Assembly: GCA_000940995.1 (NCBI GenBank)
Contig: CP005973.1
Span: 1,302,001-1,366,000 of the forward strand
Origin: Photobacterium gaetbulicola Gung47
Lineage (GTDB): Bacteria > Pseudomonadota > Gammaproteobacteria > Enterobacterales > Vibrionaceae
DNA length: 64,000 nt
Reading direction: 5' to 3'
Positions 34,177 to 43,423 of the stretch are shown piece after piece. Below the pieces are notes generated by a model. The model made no database searches. It had not been told where the DNA came from and saw only the letters and a program-made list of their open reading frames with translations. Position numbers and translations under genes: made by a program. Numbering within the stretch: position 1 is the stretch's first letter; each line of letters starts with the position of its first letter.

Positions 34177-34228
34177 TTTGTTAGCCTTCAATACATTGCT
34201 CAACAAATAACTATAACGATAAACAAAC

Positions 34229-34252
34229 AAGCCAGTATTCGTGCTGGCTTTA
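34229..34252 (+). terminator. Terminator of the 32-residue protein gene
   Basis: The stem AAGCCAG/CTGGCTT with an eight-base loop is followed by TTACTTTCTT. Confidence 0.7.
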
Positions 34253-34468
34253 CTTTCTTCTCTCGACACTCGCTACCCGGCCAAGACTCAACTCAGGCGG
34301 CATTGATACCTGCTTATTAAATGCTTAGACGTGATTCCATAGCGCTTTGACTTATAGCCTGCCCCACCAACCATTTAAGATCATGACACGTCAGTGTGAG
34401 CAGCATGTCATCAAACATGATACCTATGAAGATGGTGCGCTTATCCTAAACATGACTAATATAATTTA

Positions 34469-34499
34469 AAATTATCAAAACAATAATTAATGATAATTT
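34469..34499. promoter_or_regulatory. AT-rich inverted repeat upstream of gloA-nemA
   Basis: AAATTATCA (34469-34477) and its complement TGATAATTT (34491-34499) form an interrupted palindrome 100 bp before gloA, inside very AT-rich DNA. It is a candidate operator or promoter element for the electrophile-response operon. No nemR gene is seen nearby. Confidence 0.35.
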
Positions 34500-34599
34500 A
34501 TTATTTAGCCTTACCCTCGCTATAGTAGCCTCATCAAAGAAGGTTAAATACCAGTCATTCTCGACTCATTTGCTCAGCGTCACTACAGAAGGGTACGAT

Positions 34600-34980
34600 A
34601 TGAAATTCCTCCATACTATGATCCGTGTTTCCGATCTCGAAACGTCCATCACGTTTTACACCAAGGTGTTGGGCATGCAGGTTCTCGACCGTTTCGAAAA
34701 CACAGAATATCGCTACTCGCTTGTGTTCGTTGGCTATGACAAAAATGGCCCAACTATCGAGCTGACCTATAACTGGGACACCGACTCTTACGAGCTCGGC
34801 ACCGGCTTTGGACATCTCGCTTTAGGGGTTGATGACATTTACCAAACTTGCGATCAGATCAAAGCCGCTGGCGGTAACGTGACCCGTGAGCCCGGGCCGA
34901 TGCTTGGTGGCACAACGCACATTGCCTTTGTTAAAGATCCCGATGGCTACGCTATCGAACTCATCCAGACAAGCAAATAA
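34600..34980 (+). CDS. gloA: Lactoylglutathione lyase (glyoxalase I) GloA
   Basis: 126 residues; converts the glutathione hemithioacetal of methylglyoxal to S-lactoylglutathione. The start MKFLHTMIRVSDLETSI gives the first metal ligand (His5). ELTYNWDTDSYELGTGFGHLA carries the Glu and the second His, and VKDPDGYAIELIQ gives the last Glu. It is shorter than E. coli GloA (135) only at the C terminus. The ATG follows AAGGG. It is 21 bp upstream of nemA, matching the known gloA-nemA linkage. Confidence 0.93.
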   Translation: MKFLHTMIRVSDLETSITFYTKVLGMQVLDRFENTEYRYSLVFVGYDKNGPTIELTYNWDTDSYELGTGFGHLALGVDDIYQTCDQIKAAGGNVTREPGPMLGGTTHIAFVKDPDGYAIELIQTSK

Positions 34981-35001
34981 GCACAGGTTGGAGTATAACC
35001 G

Positions 35002-36102
35002 ATGAAAGACGCACTATTTCAGCCAATGCGCCTTGGCAAAGCATCACTGAAAAACCGTATCGTCATGCCACCAATGACCCGCTCAAGGGCCACCCAACCG
35101 GGTAACATTGCGAACGACATGATGGCGACTTACTACGCCCAGCGTGCCGATGCCGGCCTGATTGTCGCCGAAGGTACCCAAATATCCGAAATGGGCCAAG
35201 GCTATGCGTGGACACCGGGTATCTATACACAAGAACAGATAGCTGGCTGGAAAAAAGTGACCGATGCGGTTCACGCTAAAGGCGGTGTTATCTATGCCCA
35301 ACTCTGGCATGTGGGCCGTGTTACCCACCCTGCCAATATTGGCGGTCAGCAGCCAATTTCGTCTTCAGCGCTAAAAGCTGAGAATGTGAAAGTATTTATC
35401 GACGACGGAAACAATGCCCCTGGTTTTGTCGACGTGGTAGAACCACGCGAGATGACCAAAGACGATATCAGGCATGTTATCGGTGAGTACCGCCAAGCTG
35501 CGCTAAATGCCATTGAGGCGGGTTTTGACGGAATTGAGCTGCACGCAGCCAACGGTTACCTGGTAAACCAATTTATCGACTCTGAGGCGAACAACCGCAC
35601 AGATGAATACGGTGGCTCTATCGAAAACCGCTTGCGCTTTCTCGCTGAAGTTGTGGAGACCATGACCAATGCCATCGGTGCAGAGCGTGTTGGTGTTCGC
35701 CTTGCACCCTTTACCTCACTCAACGGTACTGTTGATAAGAGCCCGGTGGAAACTTATACCGCAGCTGCTGCCCTTTTGAACAAACTGAATGTGGTATACC
35801 TTCACATTGCAGAAGTTGACTGGGATGACGCACCGGACACACCACCAGCATTTAAGCAAGCGATCCGCGAGGCATACAAGGGAACGATCATCTATGCCGG
35901 ACGTTACAATGCAGAAAATGGGGCCAAGGCGATCGCTAAAGGTATTGCCGACATGATTGGCTTTGGCCGACCATTTATTGCCAACCCTGATCTACCAAGC
36001 CGTATCATGAATGACTACCCGCTTGCTCCGCACGATCCGGAAACGTTATTCGGTGGTGCGGAAAAAGGGTTGCTTGACTACCCTGAATATCAAACACGGT
36101 AA
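35002..36102 (+). CDS. nemA: N-ethylmaleimide reductase / old yellow enzyme
   Basis: 366 residues; an FMN-dependent ene-reductase of the OYE family acting on electrophilic alkenes with NAD(P)H. Signatures are RIVMPPMTRSRA near residue 16, QLWHVGRVTHP near 97, the catalytic ELHAANGYLVNQF (His-Ala-Ala-Asn) near 179, and GFGRPFIANPDLP near the C terminus. It lies 21 bp after gloA and the two form a reactive-electrophile detoxification operon. Confidence 0.93.
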   Translation: MKDALFQPMRLGKASLKNRIVMPPMTRSRATQPGNIANDMMATYYAQRADAGLIVAEGTQISEMGQGYAWTPGIYTQEQIAGWKKVTDAVHAKGGVIYAQLWHVGRVTHPANIGGQQPISSSALKAENVKVFIDDGNNAPGFVDVVEPREMTKDDIRHVIGEYRQAALNAIEAGFDGIELHAANGYLVNQFIDSEANNRTDEYGGSIENRLRFLAEVVETMTNAIGAERVGVRLAPFTSLNGTVDKSPVETYTAAAALLNKLNVVYLHIAEVDWDDAPDTPPAFKQAIREAYKGTIIYAGRYNAENGAKAIAKGIADMIGFGRPFIANPDLPSRIMNDYPLAPHDPETLFGGAEKGLLDYPEYQTR

Positions 36103-36129
36103 TCCAGCCACCGAACGCTCCGAGACATT

Positions 36130-36156
36130 AAAGCCCTGCTCTAAGAGCAGGGCTTT
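36130..36156 (+). terminator. Terminator of gloA-nemA
   Basis: The stem AAAGCCCTGCTC/GAGCAGGGCTTT (12 bp) has a TAA loop. It is symmetrical enough to also face the convergent acetyltransferase gene. Confidence 0.88.
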
Positions 36157-36187
36157 GTCATATCGGCCTCAATATCTTATGGACTGG

Positions 36188-36484
36188 CTAGGATTCTACC
36201 TCTGCCAGCAAATGCTGCCATTCATCATGCTTGTTCATGTAATGAACAACATAGCTACATTGCGGGATAATTTTATAACCTTCTTGTGCAATAGTCTCCA
36301 GCACCGCTTCCAGCATGGTACCGGCATAGCCTTGCCCTCTTAGGGCTTCAGGCACCGATGAGTGATCGACAGTGAGGACATTACCCGAGATCTGGTAACT
36401 GACTTTGGCTTGGTAGCCATCGACCAGATCAACAAAATAGGTTTGGTTTTCCTTGTCGTGAATAACATTGTGATTGATGGCCAT
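36188..36484 (-). CDS. Small GNAT-type (YjdJ-like) acetyltransferase
   Basis: 98 residues, matching the short GNAT-like family (GCN5-related, YjdJ/Gtn-type). VIHDKENQTYFVDLVDGYQA begins it, and VPEALRGQGYAGTMLEAVLE is the acetyl-CoA loop near residue 55. It lacks the extra strands of full GNATs, as usual for this group. The ATG at 36484 follows GGGAAAGGAT. The substrate is unknown. Confidence 0.85.
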   Translation of the reverse strand: MAINHNVIHDKENQTYFVDLVDGYQAKVSYQISGNVLTVDHSSVPEALRGQGYAGTMLEAVLETIAQEGYKIIPQCSYVVHYMNKHDEWQHLLAEVES

Positions 36485-36659
36485 ATCCTTTCCCACAGTT
36501 AGTATCCGCTATATTTAGGTAACACCACCAATATTAACTGAATCAACCTGACAGATAAACAGCCAGTAAGTTTTGTCGTCTAACCGGTAAATCCCTGCAT
36601 ATTCAACCTAACCGAGCCATTGGACTCATGCAATGGCACGGTCAATAAACAACACATCG

Positions 36660-37208
36660 CTAAAAATGATAATTAGCAATAATAACAACTTGCTGACTAT
36701 TATCTATATCGACACCCTCTTCATCAAAGTCTTGGTGTATATATCGATAAGTAAGATCTGTACTCCAGTCTTTATTGATATGGTAAGTTGTTCCGACCTG
36801 CACCCCCCTTATAAAGTCAACGGATGTCTCACTAGCAATATCGTTATATCCGACACCTAATAAAAAACCGCCATTCAAAGAGACCTTATTAGTTAAATCA
36901 TAGAGATAATCATATGATGCAAAAAACAGGCTTTGTTTGAACTTATCCTTGTAACTGTAGGTTGCCGTTACCCTATGCTCAGAGTTTATGGTCAACCCCG
37001 CATTCAGTTGAACGACTGCATCTTCGCCATTAGTTGCCCTTCCTCCATCTAGTTTGTCATCTTGGTAGCCAACGCCACCGCCGACAAAATAATCCGTATC
37101 CGCTCTTGACTGGGATGAATAAAAAACCATAAGAGAAATCGTAATGATACTGAGATACGGCATGAATACCTTTAACTTTAGTAGCTTGGCACTTTTAAGA
37201 TTGGACAT
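36660..37208 (-). CDS. Outer-membrane beta-barrel protein
   Basis: 182 residues with an N-terminal signal segment (YLSIITISLMVFYSSQSRADT, probable cleavage after SRA near residue 36). An eight-strand pattern follows: DYFVGGGVGYQDDKLDG, VQLNAGLTINSEHRVTATYSY, SLNGGFLLGVGYND and WSTDLTYRYIHQDF. It ends in a C-terminal Phe (ANYHF), the usual outer-membrane insertion signal. It resembles small OmpA/OmpW-like barrels; function unknown. It is monocistronic. Confidence 0.82.
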   Translation of the reverse strand: MSNLKSAKLLKLKVFMPYLSIITISLMVFYSSQSRADTDYFVGGGVGYQDDKLDGGRATNGEDAVVQLNAGLTINSEHRVTATYSYKDKFKQSLFFASYDYLYDLTNKVSLNGGFLLGVGYNDIASETSVDFIRGVQVGTTYHINKDWSTDLTYRYIHQDFDEEGVDIDNSQQVVIIANYHF

Positions 37209-37589
37209 TGTCTTTACCTGCACCTAACCAACAATAAATTCAGGTGTAACTGACTTTACTTCTATTAAGGTCTTAAGGAGTTATTGAGTGTATTGTTATG
37301 CAGCGACACATTGACAAGATACGCCGGGAAGCTTTCAAATAACGCTTCAACTATGCCGTCAAAAGTAGGCAATTATTTCAAAAGATTAGCCAACCATTTT
37401 CGAAACAACTTTCTCATTTTTAAGAAAAACGGCTGCCTTTGGCAAAAGCTTGCCGATTCAAATACGACTTAATTTAGAAGCCAAAGAAAAACCACATTTT
37501 CTTTCTGTTATAGATATTCTTTTACTGTCATTATTCTCAACTAATTTTTATCGAATAACTTATAACTCTCAGCAAAACCTATGCAAGAG
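37209..37589. other. Intergenic region, no gene recognised
   Basis: 381 bp between the barrel gene and the end of the AraC gene. A 62-codon plus-strand ORF (37284-37472) has no ribosome site and an unconvincing composition, so it is not called. The region holds the barrel promoter. Confidence 0.35.
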
Positions 37590-38474
37590 TTAGTTTTCCT
37601 CCAGGAAAAGATGACTCTTTCGGTACGCTCTTGGGCTCTGATTGAACTTCTGTTTAAAGCACTTCGAAAAGTAGTTGCTATCAGCAAAGCCGCACTGCTC
37701 TGCAACTCCCTGGATGGAGCTGTTACGCTCATCGCACAGTAGTTTTGTCGCGTAATGAAGCTGGACCTCCCTGAGATAGTGATTCGGTGAAGTATCAAGA
37801 AACTGCCGGAACAAGCGCTCCAATTGCCGCTTACTAATGAAGGCCGCTTTAGCAATCAGCTCACTACTCACCTCTGCGTCATTAAAATGTTGCTCGATAA
37901 ACACCAGAGCCCGACTTAGTGCCAAAGTGGTCTGCGGTAGTTCTTGGCTTTGATCTTGGTACATCCGAGCAAGCGCAATCACCAGTTGCTGCATCAAACT
38001 GGTCAGCATGACTTCAAAGCCTGGCAAAGCAGCATGGTATTCATTTTTCAGTGCGGCAAGTAAGCGCTCTATTTCAGGCAACTGTTGTCTGTCGAGGGTG
38101 AGCTTCGCCTGGTATTCCGTGGTTTGCCGAGCGATTGGCTCGACTTTGAACATCGCCTGGTAGCCGGACAATTGGCGCATTGATGGGCTCTCGAAGAACG
38201 GCGTTTGAGGATCAAACATCAAGTTTATGATCTTGAGCTTGTCCACATCTCTGAATCCATGTTCGATGTCACCATTGATCACAAACACATCCCCTTTGTT
38301 GAGCGGATATTCGTGCTGAGCGACCGTGTGCTTGCCGCTGCCACTCACCACCAGAAACAACTCGGAGAAGTCATGTTTATGGACGGCAAAGTCACAGTGA
38401 TGATGGCCATCTACATAGGCAAATTTAAGGTGTCCGTGCTTCTGATGTGATTTGAGCTGATAGGTAATGCTCAT
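37590..38474 (-). CDS. AraC-family regulator (cupin type), probable regulator of the GH3 gene
   Basis: 294 residues. The N-terminal cupin shows FAVHKHDFSELFLVVSGSGKH and GDVFVINGDIEHGF. The C-terminal AraC HTH spans about 195-290: SSELIAKAAFISKRQLERLF and IQGVAEQCGFADSNYFSKCF. The layout is like RhaR/RhaS-type sugar regulators. I chose ATG 38474 with AAAGGA upstream; the frame opens 45 codons further. It is divergent from the GH3 gene (177 bp between starts), so control of that gene is likely. Confidence 0.87.
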   Translation of the reverse strand: MSITYQLKSHQKHGHLKFAYVDGHHHCDFAVHKHDFSELFLVVSGSGKHTVAQHEYPLNKGDVFVINGDIEHGFRDVDKLKIINLMFDPQTPFFESPSMRQLSGYQAMFKVEPIARQTTEYQAKLTLDRQQLPEIERLLAALKNEYHAALPGFEVMLTSLMQQLVIALARMYQDQSQELPQTTLALSRALVFIEQHFNDAEVSSELIAKAAFISKRQLERLFRQFLDTSPNHYLREVQLHYATKLLCDERNSSIQGVAEQCGFADSNYFSKCFKQKFNQSPRAYRKSHLFLEEN

Positions 38475-38650
38475 GTCGCGATATTCCTTTTCACTGTCGC
38501 CATATTGGTAGAATGGCGCACCAAGCCAGCATACTATTTCTCGGTGGCAAAACGAATATCTATCCATGTATTTTTGCTGTTTTGCAGTACCGGCGACATT
38601 ACAAGCCACATTTGGCCTCTACTACGAAACAAACAGTTGTGTGATTGTGT

Positions 38651-41425
38651 ATGAACCAAAAACAAATTAGCCAAGCGCAGAAAAAGCTCGTCCCAGTTAG
38701 CCGCCAAGCCGCCGCGGAAGGCATCGTATTATTGAAAAATGAAGATGCAGTACTGCCATTGAAGACCCACGATATTGTGTCTCTGTTCGGGCGCTGCCAG
38801 ATCGACACATACCGCAGCGGTACCGGCTCTGGCGGAGCCGTCAATGTTCCTTACGCGGTCAATGCATTGGAAGGCCTGCGTGCCAATAGCAACATTCGCC
38901 TGAATGAAGACTTGGCGGCGATCTATCAAGACTGGATTGCCCAGCACCCCTTCGATGACGGTGGCGGCGGCTGGGCTGCAGAGCCCTGGTTCCAACAAGA
39001 GATGCCACTGACTGACGAGTTGGTAGCAAAAGCCGCTGCACAATCCAGCAAGGCAATGGTATTTATTGGCCGTACCGCAGGTGAGGATCAAGATAACGCC
39101 GATGAGCCGGGCAGCTATCGTTTAACCGAGCAAGAGCTCGACATGATCGCCAAGGTGAACCGCCATTTCACCGATGTCATTGTAGTGATGAACGTGACCA
39201 ACATCATGGACATGGCATGGCTGAATACGGTGGAACATCACCAGTCCATCAAGGGCGTACTGTATAGCTGGGCGGCTGGCATGGAAGGCGGCCACGGCCT
39301 TGCCGATGTCGTATCCGGCAAGCAGTCACCCAGCGGCCGACTAACCGACTCCATCGCCTACCACTTGGCTGATTACCCATCATCAGCCCACTTCGGGCGT
39401 AAAGACCGAAACCTCTATGTTGAAGACATCTATGTCGGCTACCGCTACTTTGAAACCTTCAACCCGGAAGCGGTACAGTTTGAATTCGGCGCCGGGTTGT
39501 CCTACACCCAGTTCGAACGCCAGTTGGTCGACTTTTCTACCCAAGGAAATGGACCTGACGCCGTTCTTCATTTTGATATCCGAGTGACAAACGTAGGCAA
39601 TCACTTCGCCAGCAAGGAAGTGGCCCAGCTTTACGTCGAAGCACCACAAGGCGAGCTGGGTAAACCCGCCCGAGTACTTGCGGGCTTTACCAAAACGCCG
39701 ACCATCCAGCCAGGGGCTAGTGAGCTGGTTCGAATTTCAGTGCCAGTGGCATCATTGGCCAGCTATGACGACAGTGGTGCAACAGATCACCGCAATTGCT
39801 ACGTACTCGAGCCCGGAACGTACCAGTTTTACTTGGGTGCCAGTGTTCGCCAGGCCGAGTCCATTGCCGCGACCTTACAACTCGATGCTTTGCTGGTTGT
39901 AGAAACGCTAACTGAAGCATGTGCGCCAACCCACACCTTCGAGCGTATCAAGCCAGCGCAAAAAAATGACCGGGGCATTTACCAAGTCTGCCATGAAGTG
40001 GTGCCTTTGCGCACAGCATGCTTGGCTGAGCGTATTCAGGCCAACATGCCGCCGTCATTCGAAGTGACAGGCAACCAAGACATCAGCTTATTGGACGTGA
40101 AACAAGGTAGAGCCAGCCTTGAGGCGTTTGTTGCCCAAATGACACCCGAGCAATTGGCAACCATCGTACGCGGTGAAGGCATGTGCAGCCCAAAAGTCAC
40201 ACCGGGCACAGCTGCGGCATTTGGCGGGGTCAGTGACAGCTTGTTCGAGCTAGGCATCCCCGTGGCAGCGGCTGCAGACGGGCCGTCAGGCATTCGCATG
40301 GACAGTGGCCACAAAGCGACACAGGTACCAATTGGAACCCTGCTTGGCTGCACCTGGAACGCAGCACTCAACGAGGAGCTATTTTACCTGATCGGCCAAG
40401 AGCTACGGGCCAATCATATCGACACCTTGCTTGGCCCGGGTATCAATATCCATCGCCATCCATTAAACGGCCGCAACTTCGAATACTTCTCTGAAGATCC
40501 GTTTATGACTGGCGTGATGGCGGCGGCACAGACCCGAGGCCTGAGCAACGCGGGTGTCTCCGGTACGATCAAGCACTTCGCGGCTAACGATCAGGAAACC
40601 GCGCGGGTCGATGTCGACAGCATCATGTCCGAGCGTGCTATGCGCGAAGTACACATCAAGCCCTTTGAAATGGCGGTGAAACAAGGCAATGCCTCGACCA
40701 TCATGACCTCTTACAACCCGGTCAACGGGCACTGGGCGGCATCCAACTATGATCTCAACACGACGATTCTGCGTGGCGAATGGGGCTTTCAAGGTATTGT
40801 GATGACAGACTGGTGGGCGAAAATGAACGACCCGATCGCAGCCGGTGAAGAAAGCAAAACCTTTACCTCGTTCATGCTCCGGGCGCAAAACGATCTCTAC
40901 ATGGTGGTCGACAATGACGGTGCCGAAAGCAATGCTATGGGCGATGACACCCTAGAAACGCTTGAAAAAGGCACACTAACCTTGGGCGAACTGCAGCGAA
41001 GCGCAATGAATATCTGCCGCTTTATCATGGCAGCACCGGTGATGGAACGCCCGCTAACCGCCTACGAGCCAATCAAAGCCTTCGCGGCACTGCCGCAAGC
41101 ACCAGGGGGAGAGACGCATCCCATAGAGGAAAGTATTAAGCTAGGTACTAAGCTCAACACATCCGTGGTGATTGAAGTGAGCGAAGCCGGCATTTACCAA
41201 TTCAACGGAGTCATGAACTATGAGCGAGATGCGCTGGCACAGTCATCGTGCAGCCTGCTCCTTAATGACGAGTTCAGTATGACCTTGCCACTGCACGGGA
41301 CAGATGGGGAATCCGTAACTGTTGAAGGGCTCAAGGTAAAGCTACAGCCGGGCTTCTACTACCTGGATATTAATTTCGTCAAACCCGGCCTAGAGCTGGA
41401 GGAAATCGTTATTCTCAGAAACTAG
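38651..41425 (+). CDS. GH3 glycoside hydrolase with swapped domain order
   Basis: A 924-residue cytoplasmic-looking glycosidase (no signal peptide). The GH3 C-terminal domain comes first (AAAEGIVLLKNEDAVLPL near residue 22, FIGRTAGEDQD). A fibronectin-III-like domain follows (about 300-390, FEFGAGLSYTQFE ... TNVGNHFASKEVAQLYVEAP). The catalytic (alpha/beta)8 domain is last (about 500-790). The probable nucleophile is Asp720 in GIVMTDWWAKM, and KHFAANDQETAR and GPSGIRMD are also present. Reversed order is known in a subgroup of beta-glucosidases. It should cleave short beta-linked oligosaccharides taken into the cell. The divergent AraC gene probably senses the substrate. No sugar transporter is adjacent. 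Confidence 0.9.
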   Translation: MNQKQISQAQKKLVPVSRQAAAEGIVLLKNEDAVLPLKTHDIVSLFGRCQIDTYRSGTGSGGAVNVPYAVNALEGLRANSNIRLNEDLAAIYQDWIAQHPFDDGGGGWAAEPWFQQEMPLTDELVAKAAAQSSKAMVFIGRTAGEDQDNADEPGSYRLTEQELDMIAKVNRHFTDVIVVMNVTNIMDMAWLNTVEHHQSIKGVLYSWAAGMEGGHGLADVVSGKQSPSGRLTDSIAYHLADYPSSAHFGRKDRNLYVEDIYVGYRYFETFNPEAVQFEFGAGLSYTQFERQLVDFSTQGNGPDAVLHFDIRVTNVGNHFASKEVAQLYVEAPQGELGKPARVLAGFTKTPTIQPGASELVRISVPVASLASYDDSGATDHRNCYVLEPGTYQFYLGASVRQAESIAATLQLDALLVVETLTEACAPTHTFERIKPAQKNDRGIYQVCHEVVPLRTACLAERIQANMPPSFEVTGNQDISLLDVKQGRASLEAFVAQMTPEQLATIVRGEGMCSPKVTPGTAAAFGGVSDSLFELGIPVAAAADGPSGIRMDSGHKATQVPIGTLLGCTWNAALNEELFYLIGQELRANHIDTLLGPGINIHRHPLNGRNFEYFSEDPFMTGVMAAAQTRGLSNAGVSGTIKHFAANDQETARVDVDSIMSERAMREVHIKPFEMAVKQGNASTIMTSYNPVNGHWAASNYDLNTTILRGEWGFQGIVMTDWWAKMNDPIAAGEESKTFTSFMLRAQNDLYMVVDNDGAESNAMGDDTLETLEKGTLTLGELQRSAMNICRFIMAAPVMERPLTAYEPIKAFAALPQAPGGETHPIEESIKLGTKLNTSVVIEVSEAGIYQFNGVMNYERDALAQSSCSLLLNDEFSMTLPLHGTDGESVTVEGLKVKLQPGFYYLDINFVKPGLELEEIVILRN

Positions 41426-41467
41426 TACTGTTCGAGTAAACGAATAGGGTAATTCAAAGAGCGCAAA

Positions 41468-43356
41468 ATCGAGTAGGAGGAGGCCTCACGGCCTCCGTCC
41501 TCTCACACCACCGTACAAGCGTGGGTCGCATACGGCGGTTCCGAATATATTTTCAGTGACTCATACCCATCTCTCAATGAGTACATGCCCATCTCCTTGA
41601 ACCGTTTCGTTGGCATGGCCTGATTGAGCTGCGGCGATAAAGCCAGATGCCACCATCCTTTCTCTGACATCGCTAGCTTCCAAGCATTGCGCTCGTTTAC
41701 GCCTTCTTGGCGTAACCATGTCGCTATGCTGTGTCTGCGTTTTCGCTGCTTGAGTCGGTAGCACCGTAAGCGCCGTCTTATCCATTCATCCAAGCGCTGC
41801 ATCGCGCTTTTCCGCATGGCGAGCTTGAAGTAGTGTTGCCAACCTCTTAGATATTGAGTTAGTTCGACTATTACTGTCTTCAACTCTCGTCCTCGATTCC
41901 GCTTCGTTATTTGACGCACTCGCTTCTTCATGTGAGTTTGTGCTGTCTTCGAGATATGGATACTTCCATCTCGTTGGAAGCGATGGCCTAAGTAAGTCCG
42001 CTCTGTCACTCTTGTTGCCGCACTCTTCTCCCGGTTGACCGTGAGTTTCAGTTTCTGCTCCAAGAACTCCGTTATCGAGGCTTTTACTCGATTTGCGGCT
42101 TCCTCACTGTGCACGTAGATTTGGCAGTCGTCTGCATATCGGCAGAACTTATGCCCTCTTCGTTCAAGCTCTTTATCCAACTCATCTAATACGATATTTG
42201 ATAGCAGCGGAGATAATGGGCCACCCTGTGGTGTCCCTCGTTGCCTCTGCTCGACTAACCCGTTTCGCATTATGCCTGCCTGTAGGTATGACCTGATCAG
42301 CTTCAGTACCCGTTTATCTGTGATATCTTTCGATAGCCTGTGCATCAGCCTATCGTGGTTCACGGTATCGAAGTATTTCGCTAGGTCAACATCGACTACA
42401 TAACCCCGCCCCTCCCTGATGTAGTGGCTTGCTGCCGCCAGAGCATGGTGGGCACTACGGTTGGGCCTGAACCCGTAACTGCTGTTGGAGAACTTAGGTT
42501 CGTAGATATCTGTCAGGACTGATGTGATGGCCTGTTGGACAATCCTATCAAGTACCGTTGGGATACCTAGCTGCCTCACTCCCCCACTAGGTTTAGGGAT
42601 TTCTACACCCAAGACGGGTTGGGGTTGATAGCTACCGTCCAGAAGGCTCTGGCGGAGCGCTTGCCCATTGGAAGACTGCCGAAGCACCGAGATAGTGGCT
42701 GCTATGTCGAGTTTATCAACCCCAGCACATCCCTTGTTCTTCTTTACTCTTCTCAGGGCTTGGTTCAGATTCGTTGATGAACAGATCTGCTCCATCAACT
42801 GAGTTGAGGTCACCAAGACTCGTCCTCCTGTCTACGCCAAACATGCTTGTCATTCTTCGTAGCCATGAGCGTCACTTGCGGTGTTGCCCATTGGTACGTA
42901 GAGATATTGTTCATCTTGCTATGACTCCACATGATTGAGTGTCTAGTGACTGCTTCTTGATATATTCAGTTCCGGCCTTCCCTTGGGTTGTACTTCCCCA
43001 AGGTACTATGCCTTCTGCTGACTTCTTATTAACCGTCACGCAGCATCACTGCTGCACTAGTCTCGTCCGAGACAGCTAATAAGATCTCCCGAGGTAAGAC
43101 GTTGTTCTTTCACTTGGTTGTGCCTGATTTACCCGTACACACTTCCCGTCGAGGCATTGGGCTATTCTATATATGGCTAGGTTACCCAAGTTGTACTGGC
43201 CTACTATCAGATTTCTGTTCGTCACAACCAAGTTTTGCCGTTTGCTTCCTTCAGATCCCACCTCACGGTGGACACCCTTGCATAGGCTAACGGTTCTCGC
43301 TCGACTGAGCCCGTAGAGGACTTTCACCTCCTAGAACAACGCCATGCTCGGCGCAC
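41468..43356 (-). mobile_element. Group II intron 2 with maturase (1889 bp)
   Basis: On the minus strand it begins GTGCGCCGAGCATGGCGTTG (first base 43356) and has the typical domain I start with AGGAGGTGAAAGTCCTCTACGG. It ends with domain V (about 41505-41541, CCGTATGCG...TTGTACGGTGGT), domain VI and the terminal CTCGAT at 41468. It is inserted 4 bp after the terminator (43361-43389) of the gene at 43424-44035, on the same strand. Its 3' side abuts the end of the GH3 gene from the opposite strand. It is unrelated in sequence to intron 1. Confidence 0.92.
41503..42816 (-). CDS. ltrA: Group II intron reverse transcriptase/maturase
   Basis: 437 residues. The RT fingers/palm have SSYGFRPNRSAHHAL, VDVDLAKYFDTVNHDRL, GTPQGGPLSPLLSN and the active-site FCRYADDC. 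Maturase domain X follows (YLRGWQHYFKLA ... RRLRCYRLKQRKR). No HNH endonuclease is visible, so retrohoming probably uses nascent strands at replication forks or a terminator-type target. All catalytic residues are present. It lies in intron domain IV, followed directly by domain V. Confidence 0.93.
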   Translation of the reverse strand: MVTSTQLMEQICSSTNLNQALRRVKKNKGCAGVDKLDIAATISVLRQSSNGQALRQSLLDGSYQPQPVLGVEIPKPSGGVRQLGIPTVLDRIVQQAITSVLTDIYEPKFSNSSYGFRPNRSAHHALAAASHYIREGRGYVVDVDLAKYFDTVNHDRLMHRLSKDITDKRVLKLIRSYLQAGIMRNGLVEQRQRGTPQGGPLSPLLSNIVLDELDKELERRGHKFCRYADDCQIYVHSEEAANRVKASITEFLEQKLKLTVNREKSAATRVTERTYLGHRFQRDGSIHISKTAQTHMKKRVRQITKRNRGRELKTVIVELTQYLRGWQHYFKLAMRKSAMQRLDEWIRRRLRCYRLKQRKRRHSIATWLRQEGVNERNAWKLAMSEKGWWHLALSPQLNQAMPTKRFKEMGMYSLRDGYESLKIYSEPPYATHACTVV

Positions 43357-43360
43357 CAAC

Positions 43361-43389
43361 AAAAAGCCTCCGGTTTGCCGGAGGCTTTT
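43361..43389 (-). terminator. Terminator used as intron 2 insertion site
   Basis: The stem CCTCCGG/CCGGAGG, extended by GC and A/T pairs to AAAAAGCCTCCGG/CCGGAGGCTTTT, has a TTTG loop. On the minus strand it ends the barrel gene, followed by TTTTTGTTG and then the intron 5' end. Confidence 0.9.
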
Positions 43390-43423
43390 CTGTTAACTGT
43401 GCCCTTATCGACAGCATTGATGG

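Noticed and set aside
34555..34815. 86-codon ORF on minus opposite gloA
   Set aside because: Shadow of gloA with no supporting features.
37284..37472. 62-codon ORF between the barrel and AraC genes
   Set aside because: No ribosome site, low-complexity basic composition and no family.
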